Positions 10,159-16,886 of a stretch of DNA of 16,886 nt are shown in pieces (within the stretch, counting starts at the first letter, position 1; every line of letters starts with the position of its first letter). The notes under the pieces were generated by a model. It was not told the origin of the DNA. It ran no database searches and saw nothing but the letters and a program-made list of their open reading frames with translations. Source of the stretch: Chrysomallon squamiferum (taxonomy: Eukaryota > Mollusca > Gastropoda > Neomphalida > Peltospiridae); NCBI GenBank assembly GCA_012295275.1, contig CM022668.1, forward strand, positions 5,010,327-5,027,212, in the 5' to 3' direction. The position numbers were made by a program, and so were the translations under genes.

Positions 10159-10223
10159 TTTGCGATTAGTAGTCATCAAGTTGTTCTTTTAGTTGATCGA
10201 GTTTGAGCTTCATTATTTTAAGT
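10159..10223 (-). CDS. Gene A exon 3 (65 nt, asymmetric): leucine-heptad tail with in-frame stop just before the donor
   Basis: The acceptor is TTCATTTTTAG|ACTT and the donor GCAAA|GTAAGATA. Joined to exon 2 it reads K-L-K-I-M-K-L-K-L-D-Q-L-K-E-Q-L-D-D-Y (residues 50-68) and then TAA at 10168-10166, so exons 1 to 3 give 207 nt, which is 68 residues plus a stop. Leu44, 51, 58 and 65 are exactly seven apart, with Met54, Leu61 and Tyr68 three further on: a short amphipathic or coiled-coil helix. At 65 nt it enters in phase 2 and leaves in phase 1, unlike every micro-exon downstream. The stop lies only 7 nt before the donor, so either this is the real C-terminus with introns in the 3' UTR, or it is a premature stop in a longer frame. 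A duplicate of its 3' end is at 6679-6686. Confidence 0.5.
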
Positions 10224-10438
10224 CTAAAAATGAAGTAATTTAGAGTTACAAATAATAATAGTAATAATGATAATAAAGATAATAATAATAATCATCATCA
10301 ACATCATCATCATGTTTATGGTAGTTATAATGATGGTGATAATGATAATGAATTAGATGCCATCAAAGAATTTAGTACATTATTCTGCGTTGAGAAGATC
10401 GTATGAAAGTATATTTATTTATTTATTTACTCACTTAC

Positions 10439-10483
10439 TTATTCGTCTTCAGTGCCAACTCAATCTTGTCGTATACGGATTTT
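10439..10483 (-). CDS. Gene A exon 2 (45 nt, symmetric): start of leucine-heptad region
   Basis: A 45-nt exon that would join exon 1 in frame (AG|A = Arg) and end AATAA|GTAAGTGAG, again in phase 2, so it can be skipped without a frame change. It codes K-S-V-Y-D-K-I-E-L-A-L-K-T-N (residues 36-49), and the split codon then gives Lys. The acceptor used here is the second of two close AGs (TTTAAG and then AAAAG|AAAATCC). Using the first gives a 50-nt exon that meets a stop when joined to exon 1, so the second is favoured. Support comes from the open frame, the strong donor and the continued leucine spacing into exon 3 (Leu44, Leu51, Leu58, Leu65). The acceptor choice is the weak point. Confidence 0.5.
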
Positions 10484-10651
10484 CTTTTCTTAAATCAGAC
10501 ATTAAATAAACAGAAAATTCACAATAGGTCTTGTTTCTAAATCATTAATCAAATTGCAAATCGAGAATATGGCTCACTGATTGAACACGTAGACCTGTAT
10601 GACTACAGCTCTCTAAGGTTTCAATGGAATTTTATTTGTGTGTGTGTGTTT

Positions 10652-10814
10652 GAGAGAGGATTTTTATTATATTCTGATACTTTGTTTATTGGCGAATAGA
10701 GGTCAGTTGAAACCACGAAAGAAAAGTTTGGAAGTAGACGTATTCATACTTAGAAGATCGATTCGTTTGAGATACAAAAAATCAAATCAATAGACGGAAA
10801 TACGAAATTCAGTG

Positions 10815-10846
<32 letters not shown>

Positions 10847-10943
10847 TACATAAGAAGAACACTAAACAAACAAAAATTACCAGACAGAAAAGAAGCAAAG
10901 CAAAAAAACACAATAAATAAATAAATAAACAAATGAAAGTGTT

Positions 10944-10950
<7 letters not shown>
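10652..10950. repeat. Intron 1 tandem duplication, copy 1
   Basis: TTATATTCTGATACTTTG through GAAGATCGATTCGTTTGAGA to a terminal (AAAT)n and ATGAAAGTG. It matches 10997-11311 with scattered changes and a (TA)n/(CA)n expansion. No exon with valid splice sites is visible in it. Confidence 0.85.
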
Positions 10951-10996
<46 letters not shown>

Positions 10997-11006
<10 letters not shown>

Positions 11007-11311
11007 TTTATTATATTATGATACTTTGTTATTTGCGATTAGAGGTCAAATTGAAACCACGAAACAAACGTTTACAAGTAGAAGTAATTATACTTAGAAG
11101 ATCGATTCGTTTGAGATAAAAAAAATCAAATCAATAAACGGAAATACTAAATTTAATACACTTAAGTATAATTCACCAAAAAAAAGTGTGAAAAAAAATA
11201 ATAAAATAATATATATAAGAAGAAGAAGAAGACTAAAGAAACCAGAATTACCAAAGAGAAAAGAAGCAACCAAAATAAAAACAAATAAATAAATAAATGA
11301 AAGTGATAGTT
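10997..11311. repeat. Intron 1 tandem duplication, copy 2
   Basis: It has the same landmarks as 10652-10950 (GAAGATCGATTCGTTTGAGA, AAATCAAATCAAT and ACCA/GA runs). The (GA)n array at 10947-11003 separates the copies and may have helped form the duplication. Confidence 0.85.
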
Positions 11312-11371
11312 TTAGTTGATATGTTACATTTCAAGACCTCGTAATTTAAGCAATAAAACAAACAAACTTAC

Positions 11372-11475
11372 CTTAAACCGCAGTATCTCCCGCCATGTCT
11401 GTCCCACCATCTTCTGTGAGACTCTGCTGCAGCCAGACATGCTACGACGACGGCGATAAGTAGAAGTAGTTTCAT
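11372..11475 (-). CDS. Gene A exon 1: signal peptide and start of a small secreted peptide
   Basis: The exon begins at an ATG at 11475 in the context CAACAACCATGA. It codes a typical secretory signal: M-K, then a hydrophobic core (LLLLIAVVVACLAAA, residues 3-17), with likely cleavage near Ser19. The mature start is basic and aromatic (HRRWWDRHGGRYCGL, residues 20-34) with one Cys at residue 32. It ends TTTAAG|GTAAGT, a near-perfect donor, two bases into a codon (phase 2). The frame stays open upstream of this ATG, but this start is preferred because the signal peptide begins at once and a promoter-like region lies just before it. I do not recognise the family. It is expected to be a secreted short peptide precursor. 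It is the only signal-peptide exon I can find in the window, so it probably heads the micro-exon series to its left. Confidence 0.72.
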
Positions 11476-11517
11476 GGTTGTTGTCTTCTTTTCAATTCTT
11501 CTGTTGAACTGATTACA

Positions 11518-11590
11518 GAATGAAGATCTCTGAGTGTGGCTGATAAATATTACTGAGATGTCCGCACGTGATGTAACAAGGGTCACGTGA
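11518..11590 (-). promoter_or_regulatory. Probable gene A promoter: paired E-boxes, TATA-like box and initiator
   Basis: Reading on the minus strand, two palindromic CACGTG E-boxes lie at 11584-11589 and 11565-11570, 19 bp apart. They are followed by the TATA-like ATATTTAT (11550-11543) and, about 27-28 bases later, the initiator-like TCATTC (11523-11518). This would give a 5' UTR of about 45 nt before the ATG at 11475. The spacing fits a TATA/initiator promoter. The assignment is inferred from motifs only. Confidence 0.4.
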
Positions 11591-11682
11591 TTATTCGTAT
11601 CAGTCCTTTTCAGTTTAGCCTGCAGCTGTTACACGTAGACATTTGTCTGATTTTTTGTGATGATTACTTTCATGAACTTAAA

Positions 11683-11745
<63 letters not shown>

Positions 11746-11830
11746 GAATAATGAATAAATTAATTAATAAAGAAAAAAAGAAAGAAAATATTGAAGAAAA
11801 AATTAGAGTTACGTTTCTTGTTCGGGATTG

Positions 11831-11914
<84 letters not shown>

Positions 11915-12880
11915 AACACAACCCTTCTCTGTTTCATTTTTTTATTTTGTCTCACAGTTCTAATAGTGTCACATATTAATACTAATACTCATGCTCCTTA
12001 CATTTTGTATGTCTATCTTAGATTTATTGAATTTTTGTTACGTTTTCTCCATTTTAGGAACACTCAAATATTAATCCCCCTAACCACACTTGATCAAGTC
12101 CAAAAAACAGTTACGTGTAACCTTCACTAGTTTGTACTATTAAAGTTCTAGAGAACTGAACAAAAAACACACGAACAGACAGAACAGACAGAACAAACAG
12201 TACAAACACGTCACGCAGGCTGAGGAATGTTTCTCAGTGTACGTGGGGACACGTGCGTGTGTGCGTGTGCAAGAGTTTGTTTTTAACCAATAATAAAAAA
12301 TGTATGCACTGATCTGAGACCCATGTTGCTAGCACACAATTAACTTTACTTGACAGATGTTACGTATTCTGCGTGTTTGCATTTTAGTTCGCAGACAAGA
12401 GACACGTCATGTAGAGTGTTTGTACCTGATTGACTTGTGATAACTTACAGTTATCCATCAGTTCTCACCGGTAGAGTCTACAACATTTCAGTTTAATTAT
12501 GACACAACTTTGTTATATGTTACTGCTAAAGAAATTGGATCTATAAAGATTTCTGTAGTTGAGGGCCTCAGCATGTTTATAGCTGATCCTAATTGTATCC
12601 TCTCTTCATGTTTATTTTATTTCAAATTATATCCTCTCTTCTCCAAACCCAGTTAAAAATACCGTTCCTATTAATTACATGATTGTGTGTCAGCGTCTAC
12701 ATATAAATGTTAAAATAAATAATTTTAAGAAAAATACTAAAATGTGAAAACAGATAAATTTCAAACTCCCGTCCTGGAAATAGTTTTTTTAAATTCACAA
12801 TTAAAAATAGAACAGTTCCCGTGACCTAGTTGAATAGAAGTTGGACGGACGTCAAAGGAAACACCTGTATTATTTGAATC
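11591..12880. other. Intergenic stretch, no supported gene
   Basis: It contains (AAT)n at 11687-11741, (CT)n at 11833-11911 and otherwise unique AT-rich sequence. The plus-strand ORF over the CT array starts at a TTG and is a repeat translation followed by an AT/pyrimidine-rich tail. It should hold the 3' UTR of gene B on the minus strand. A possible AATAAA for gene B lies at 12616-12611, about 270 nt past its stop. Confidence 0.6.
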
Positions 12881-12882
12881 AG

Positions 12883-13016
12883 TTACGTAAGGTTACCATA
12901 GCAGCACACGTCAGATTCACCCGCCCTGCCATAGTCAACAGTTACAGAGCCAGAATTACGCACACAGCTTTGTACTAACAGACACTCGGAAGATTCTCCT
13001 TGGTAATCCACACAAA
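12883..13016 (-). CDS. Gene B terminal exon: Cys-rich secreted domain, five cysteines
   Basis: The acceptor is TATTTTTCTTTCAG|TTTGTGTGG. Reading in phase 1, the exon gives 43 residues from the first Cys to a TAA at 12885-12883: C-V-D-Y at the start, C-L-L-V-Q-S-C in the middle and D-V-C-C-Y-G-N-L-T at the end. Cysteines stand at positions 1, 11, 17, 37 and 38. Gene C's terminal exon has Cys at the same five positions plus position 30, where this copy has Arg. Gly22, Val24, Thr25, Tyr28, Val36 and Tyr39 are also shared, with no gap needed. This is clear homology, in a domain I do not recognise. Its upstream exons are uncertain: one 12-nt exon with a faulty acceptor lies at 13443-13432, and no signal peptide exon was found. 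It may be a working paralogue or one in decay. Confidence 0.65.
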
Positions 13017-13431
13017 CTGAAAGAAAAATATGTGAGGAAAAAAATCATTGAAAGAGAAAGTTACTTTCTCCCTGATTCTATCTATATATACTTCTTTTTT
13101 TATCTCTCTGTCTGAATCATTTTACTTAAAAGCGGAATAATGTGTAAGGGAGAAATATCTATGGATGATATAAAACTTCGGCCAGATGAATAAAAATTAA
13201 ATGAAATTATAAAAATAATAGTAAAGAGGAAAAATAACGCTTACGTAAACATGCTTTTAGCGAAAAAAAATTTATCTGTGTCTATGTACGTATGTATATT
13301 TGTATGTATGAATGTACGTATGTATGTATCTTTGATAAGAGTATGTGTTTATGTGCATGCACTGATATAAATATCTGTTTCATGTATTTTTCATGCAGAA
13401 ACTAAATTAACACAAGATATTTGTGTCTTAC

Positions 13432-13443
13432 CTGGAATAGGAA
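13432..13443 (-). pseudogene. Gene B 12-nt micro-exon with lost acceptor, or a recursive splice site
   Basis: The minus strand reads TTTCTCTTTGAAA|TTCCTATTCCAG|GTAAGAC. The donor is perfect, and the 12 nt read in phase 1 as x-Pro-Ile-Pro, then Val, joining gene B's Cys exon in frame. The base pair before it is AA rather than AG, and no AG lies in the preceding 70 nt or so. Alternatively TTCCTATTCCAG is itself an acceptor touching the donor, a zero-length exon of the recursive-splicing type. Confidence 0.4.
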
Positions 13444-13449
13444 TTTCAA

Positions 13450-14030
13450 AGAGAAACAACAACAAAAATATAAATAAATAAATAATAAAAATTATTATTT
13501 TAATACATCAGATAAAGAAAATTAAAATATGTTTAATGTAATGATATATCTATGTATGTAGATTTATTTACATGCACAAAGTATTTTAAAACTATAAACT
13601 GTACAAAATATTTCTGAACCTATTTAAGATTATTTAGTAGTAATCCTTTCTCAAAACGTACGAATGAAAACAAATCATCTAACATATCACGAAAAACGTT
13701 CTTAAACAAAACATATCATTTGAAAACATTTTAAAATATTTCTGCATCTTTTACTCATTTCATTCGCATATCCTTCCAGAGACATATGAGTCAGAAAATC
13801 GCGATGCCAGTAAAATGTCGCTTTGACTACAAGCTATGATGGGACGTGCAGTTATTGGACTTTTCACGGACAAAATAATTTTACACATGTCAAAGATCCG
13901 GCAGTTGTAGTTTATATCGAAAATGGTTTGTTATCTCCCTTTTTATCTATGGTAATGTCTGTCCTCATCGAAAGAGTCCTCACAATACATGTTTCCAAAT
14001 TAGCAAATTGACATAGAAGATTTCACGTCA
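13450..14030. other. No supported gene
   Basis: AT-rich sequence, probably the intron or upstream region of gene B. The 62-codon plus-strand ORF at 13823-14011 has no signal peptide, no recognisable domain and no convincing splice sites, and I do not call it a gene. Confidence 0.6.
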
Positions 14031-14110
14031 TCTAGCGGAACAGAAGTTGGGCGGACGTTAAAGGAAACACCTGTATTAGACTGCCAGAATTACCCAAACA
14101 TTGTGAAGAC
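14031..14110 (-). pseudogene. Relic of a third Cys-rich terminal exon and its 3' UTR
   Basis: The minus strand has TGT-TTG-GGT-AAT-TCT-GGC (14100-14083), matching TGT-GTG-CGT-AAT-TCT-GGC of gene B. It then runs straight into AATACAGGTGTTTCCTTTAA and the CGTCCGCCCAACTTCTGTTC stretch that matches gene B's 3' UTR. The roughly 75 bases between, including the Cys-Cys-Tyr end and the stop, are deleted. It shows that at least three copies once existed here. Confidence 0.6.
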
Positions 14111-14155
14111 GGCTCTACATAAAAATAGAAAAGCCATTCAAACAGTTACTCCTTA

Positions 14156-14159
<4 letters not shown>

Positions 14160-14231
<72 letters not shown>
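14160..14231. repeat. (CT)n array
   Basis: A pure CT run on the plus strand, just upstream of the gene C micro-exons. The ORF through it is a Ser-Leu repeat translation. Confidence 0.95.
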
Positions 14232-14233
<2 letters not shown>

Positions 14234-14239
14234 TTTTTC

Positions 14240-14765
14240 TCACATTTTTCTTTTCTATCGCTGCTTATCTCAGGTTTCTCTGTTACAGATTCTCTCTGCT
14301 GCTTTTTACTTCTTACTTTCCTTCTGTTTATTGCTCAAATAAACTACATTAAAAAAAACGTGTACCCCGATCGCCTCCGAGAAAAGGACATAGACAGTGA
14401 CAGATAAACAGACAGATATACATACAAACAGAACAAGCGCTATCACAACAACAATAAACAGACCAGTACCAGTAACAATAAGAATAAAATAGTAAGAAAT
14501 AAAATATTAAATTTAAAACAAAATCAAATAAACAAAGAAGTCAATAAATAAGACGTCCAAATGTTTGAAGCGTATCGCTTTACGATCGATTTTCTTCTGT
14601 TATATCCAGCACAAGACAATCAAGAGAAAAACTGAGAACAATTAATAATTATTGTCTTATCAGATTTCAATGAAATTAGAAAATCACACATGCAGCTACC
14701 GAGCAGAACAGAAAATGCAATTAACAAATAAAATAAAAATTAATTTCTAATACAACTATTTTCCT
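14240..14765. other. Expected 5' part of gene C, no exon identified
   Basis: I looked here for a plus-strand signal-peptide exon and found none. Acceptor-like strings occur (TTTTCTTCTGTTATATCCAG at 14590-14609), but no donor follows at a useful distance. Confidence 0.4.
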
Positions 14766-14769
14766 TCAG

Positions 14770-14784
14770 ATCAAGCTCCTGAGG
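14770..14784 (+). CDS. Gene C micro-exon 1, 15 nt (ATCAAGCTCCTGAGG)
   Basis: The context is CTATTTTCCTTCAG|ATCAAGCTCCTGAGG|GTAAGAATTAC. In phase 1 it reads x-Gln-Ala-Pro-Glu, and its last G with TT of the next exon gives Val. The other useful frame meets a stop, so the phase is fixed. Its donor context GTAAGAATTAC is the same as that of the 9-nt gene A exons on the other strand, suggesting shared descent. Confidence 0.7.
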
Positions 14785-14881
14785 GTAAGAATTACTTTTT
14801 CTTTATTAATAAATTAATTATTTATTTATTTGTTCTTTAATTTTTCTTCTTCTTGTTTTACTTTTTCTTTTCTATCTTCAG

Positions 14882-14896
14882 TTCCACCTACTGAGA
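14882..14896 (+). CDS. Gene C micro-exon 2, 15 nt (TTCCACCTACTGAGA)
   Basis: The context is TTTTCTATCTTCAG|TTCCACCTACTGAGA|GTAAGAATTAC. It reads Val-Pro-Pro-Thr-Glu, and the final A with TC of the terminal exon gives Ile just before the first Cys. Exon length and phase match micro-exon 1, and the flanks are alike, so the two probably arose by duplication. The product is a short Pro/Thr/Glu linker. Confidence 0.72.
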
Positions 14897-14949
14897 GTAA
14901 GAATTACTCTTTTGATTTTATCCTTTTATGTTCAATTCAGTTTGTGAAA

Positions 14950-15130
<181 letters not shown>

Positions 15131-15319
15131 AAATATGGTCAGCTGAGTTTATTTTCGTATTGCAAAACGATTTTACTAAATGTGAAATAATAACTCATTA
15201 TACTTACCAGTCTAGCACCTATGCTGAAAAATGGACGGACATACACACACAGAGAGACACAAACAGAAAGATTAGTTATCAACAAAATCATATTTCTGCT
15301 TATGTAGGAGAGACAGAGT

Positions 15320-15857
<538 letters not shown>

Positions 15858-15968
15858 TACGAAAATATATGTGATCTATTTTAACTGTATCGGAAATATT
15901 AGTTATTTTTTGTTTTAGGTTTTTATGTGCACTGATGAAATCTAATTTCAGATTAATTTTCCTTTTAG

Positions 15969-16111
15969 TCTGTGGAGATCATCCAGCAGGAGATTCAGCC
16001 TGTGATACTCAACAAAACTGTAGTGACTCTGCTGGCCAAGTAACTGAAGAGTACACCTGCACGGATCCAAACCACGTGTGCTGCTACGATACATCTTCGT
16101 TAACTGAATGA
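15969..16111 (+). CDS. Gene C terminal exon: six-cysteine secreted domain
   Basis: The acceptor is TTTTCCTTTTAG|TCTGTGG. It codes 46 residues after the split Ile and ends with TGA at 16109-16111. The pattern is C-x9-C-x5-C-x12-C-x6-C-C-Y (Cys at 1, 11, 17, 30, 37 and 38), fitting three disulfides in an exported peptide. Short landmarks are C-G-D-H-P-A-G-D at the start and N-H-V-C-C-Y-D near the end. The same spacing on the opposite strand at 13016-12883 supports it as a true coding exon. The family is unknown to me. A defence peptide, protease inhibitor, venom-like or mucus protein would all be guesses. The first exon with the signal peptide is not visible in the window. Confidence 0.72.
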
Positions 16112-16391
16112 AGAGCGGTGATGTTTCCTTTTACGTCCGCGTAACTCTCATTAACCTTGATCTATTTCCATTTTAGAACGTTCTACAGTTTCCTCTAGAA
16201 AGAAATTAAAGATGTTCATCTTTCAAGCAAGCCTGTCAGTTTTCTTACTGAGGTGACTCAACTCAATGTCATACATCTATTTACACTTTCTAATTCCACT
16301 GTTTGATTTATTTTATTTTTTTTCCGACTTGGGCTAGAAGACAAACCCAAGCAGGAAAATTCACTCATGTTAATGTTAATAATTCAATAAA
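16112..16391 (+). promoter_or_regulatory. Gene C 3' UTR and AATAAA polyadenylation signal
   Basis: The stretch just after the stop (GGTGATGTTTCCTTTTACGT, 16117-16136, then CCGCGTAACT) is homologous to the 3' UTR of gene B and to the relic. AATAAA at 16386-16391 is the first full polyadenylation hexamer on this strand after the stop. Confidence 0.5.
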
Positions 16392-16399
16392 AATATGAA

Positions 16400-16474
16400 A
16401 ATATTACTTCTATTTATTTTTCTATTTGATTGTAGTTTTTAATTCGATTATTTTTTTCTGGCCTTAATTTTTAA

Positions 16475-16548
<74 letters not shown>

Positions 16549-16886
16549 TTTCAAAGTAAGATTAAATTAGTGACAACAATTATTTTCTTAGAATTATTTG
16601 CTTGACAGTTATTTTCACAATGAAATATATATATTATATTATTTACTACACCACCAGAACTAAATTTAGAAAATAATAATAACGGCAGCGGAGGCAGTTT
16701 AAACGAACTAGTAATGTGTATTGTATTGTTAATTTAATTCCAAATTACTAATATGAGCAATGTCTGAATCGACATACCAATGTTCCATGAGGAGCACAGG
16801 AAATAATCAGGGTGAGTTATAAACACGCTGACGTCAAAACTATACGAATCTGTATAGGACCAGTTTCTTGAGTACTAACACATACT
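16400..16886. other. Flank downstream of gene C, no gene seen
   Basis: AT-rich sequence with (TTA)n at 16479-16545. I see no exon with paired splice sites or a domain. A donor-like GGTGAGTTAT at about 16810 lacks a convincing acceptor. Confidence 0.6.

Noticed and set aside
10860-10895. Micro-exon-like GTAAT sites in both copies of the intron 1 duplication (also near 11245)
   Set aside because: No AG acceptor lies at a short distance upstream. At best these are long-dead exons.
11828-12130. 100-codon plus-strand ORF with a hydrophobic segment that could pass as membrane-spanning
   Set aside because: It starts at TTG inside a CT array. The hydrophobic part is AT/pyrimidine-rich chance translation.
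12440-12485. Short minus-strand exon-like strings (TAG|ACTCTACCG|GTGAGA and a GTAAGTTA donor)
   Set aside because: They lie downstream of gene B's stop, lack a pyrimidine tract, and fit no frame or paralogue.
13823-14011. 62-codon plus-strand ORF
   Set aside because: No signal peptide, no domain, no paired splice sites and no second copy to show conservation.

Overview
The window looks like AT-rich, intron-rich animal DNA. Long (GA)n/(CT)n, (TTA)n and (TATG)n arrays, GT-AG introns and the absence of any long ORF all point that way. The repeat style resembles a mollusc, perhaps a cephalopod, but nothing in the window fixes the species. Long ORFs made only of S-L, E-R, Y-I or N runs are translated microsatellites and are not annotated as genes.

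The coding content is a small family of secreted-peptide genes built from tiny exons. GENE A (minus strand) starts with a signal-peptide exon at 11475-11372, preceded by a plausible promoter. Exons at 10483-10439 and 10223-10159 follow, and together they read as a 68-residue peptide with a leucine-heptad tail. To the left, down to the window edge, lie at least 15 candidate micro-exons of 9 or 12 nt. Each is bounded by an AG acceptor and a GTAAG (once GTGAG) donor, each has a length divisible by 3, and together they would code a Thr/Pro/Ala/Ser-rich, mucin-like stretch. The 3' end of gene A lies beyond position 1.

GENE C (plus strand) has two 15-nt micro-exons (14770-14784 and 14882-14896) and a terminal exon (15969-16111). 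They join in one frame to give a Pro/Thr/Glu linker and a 46-residue six-cysteine domain. GENE B (minus strand) has a homologous terminal exon at 13016-12883, with the same cysteine spacing except that one cysteine is lost. A third, deleted copy lies at about 14110-14031. The shared plan is a signal peptide, then a micro-exon-coded linker, then (in B and C) a Cys-rich domain.

Layout: 1-6275 holds three near-identical ~2.0-2.3 kb tandem units, each with 3 or 4 micro-exons. 6276-6686 is a junction to a different duplicated block that runs into a 200-N gap. 7200-8640 is an older, diverged copy of the unit. 8721-9020 is a 50-bp minisatellite. 9480-10166 is the paralogue of 6276-6686. 10224-11371 is the 5' introns of gene A, with a ~300-bp tandem duplication. 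11590-12880 has no recognisable gene. 12883-14110 holds gene B and the relic. 14160-15855 has huge CT and GA arrays in the introns of gene C. 16112-16886 is 3' UTR and empty flank. All exon calls rest on splice consensus, frame continuity and comparison of copies inside the window; there is no transcript evidence here.
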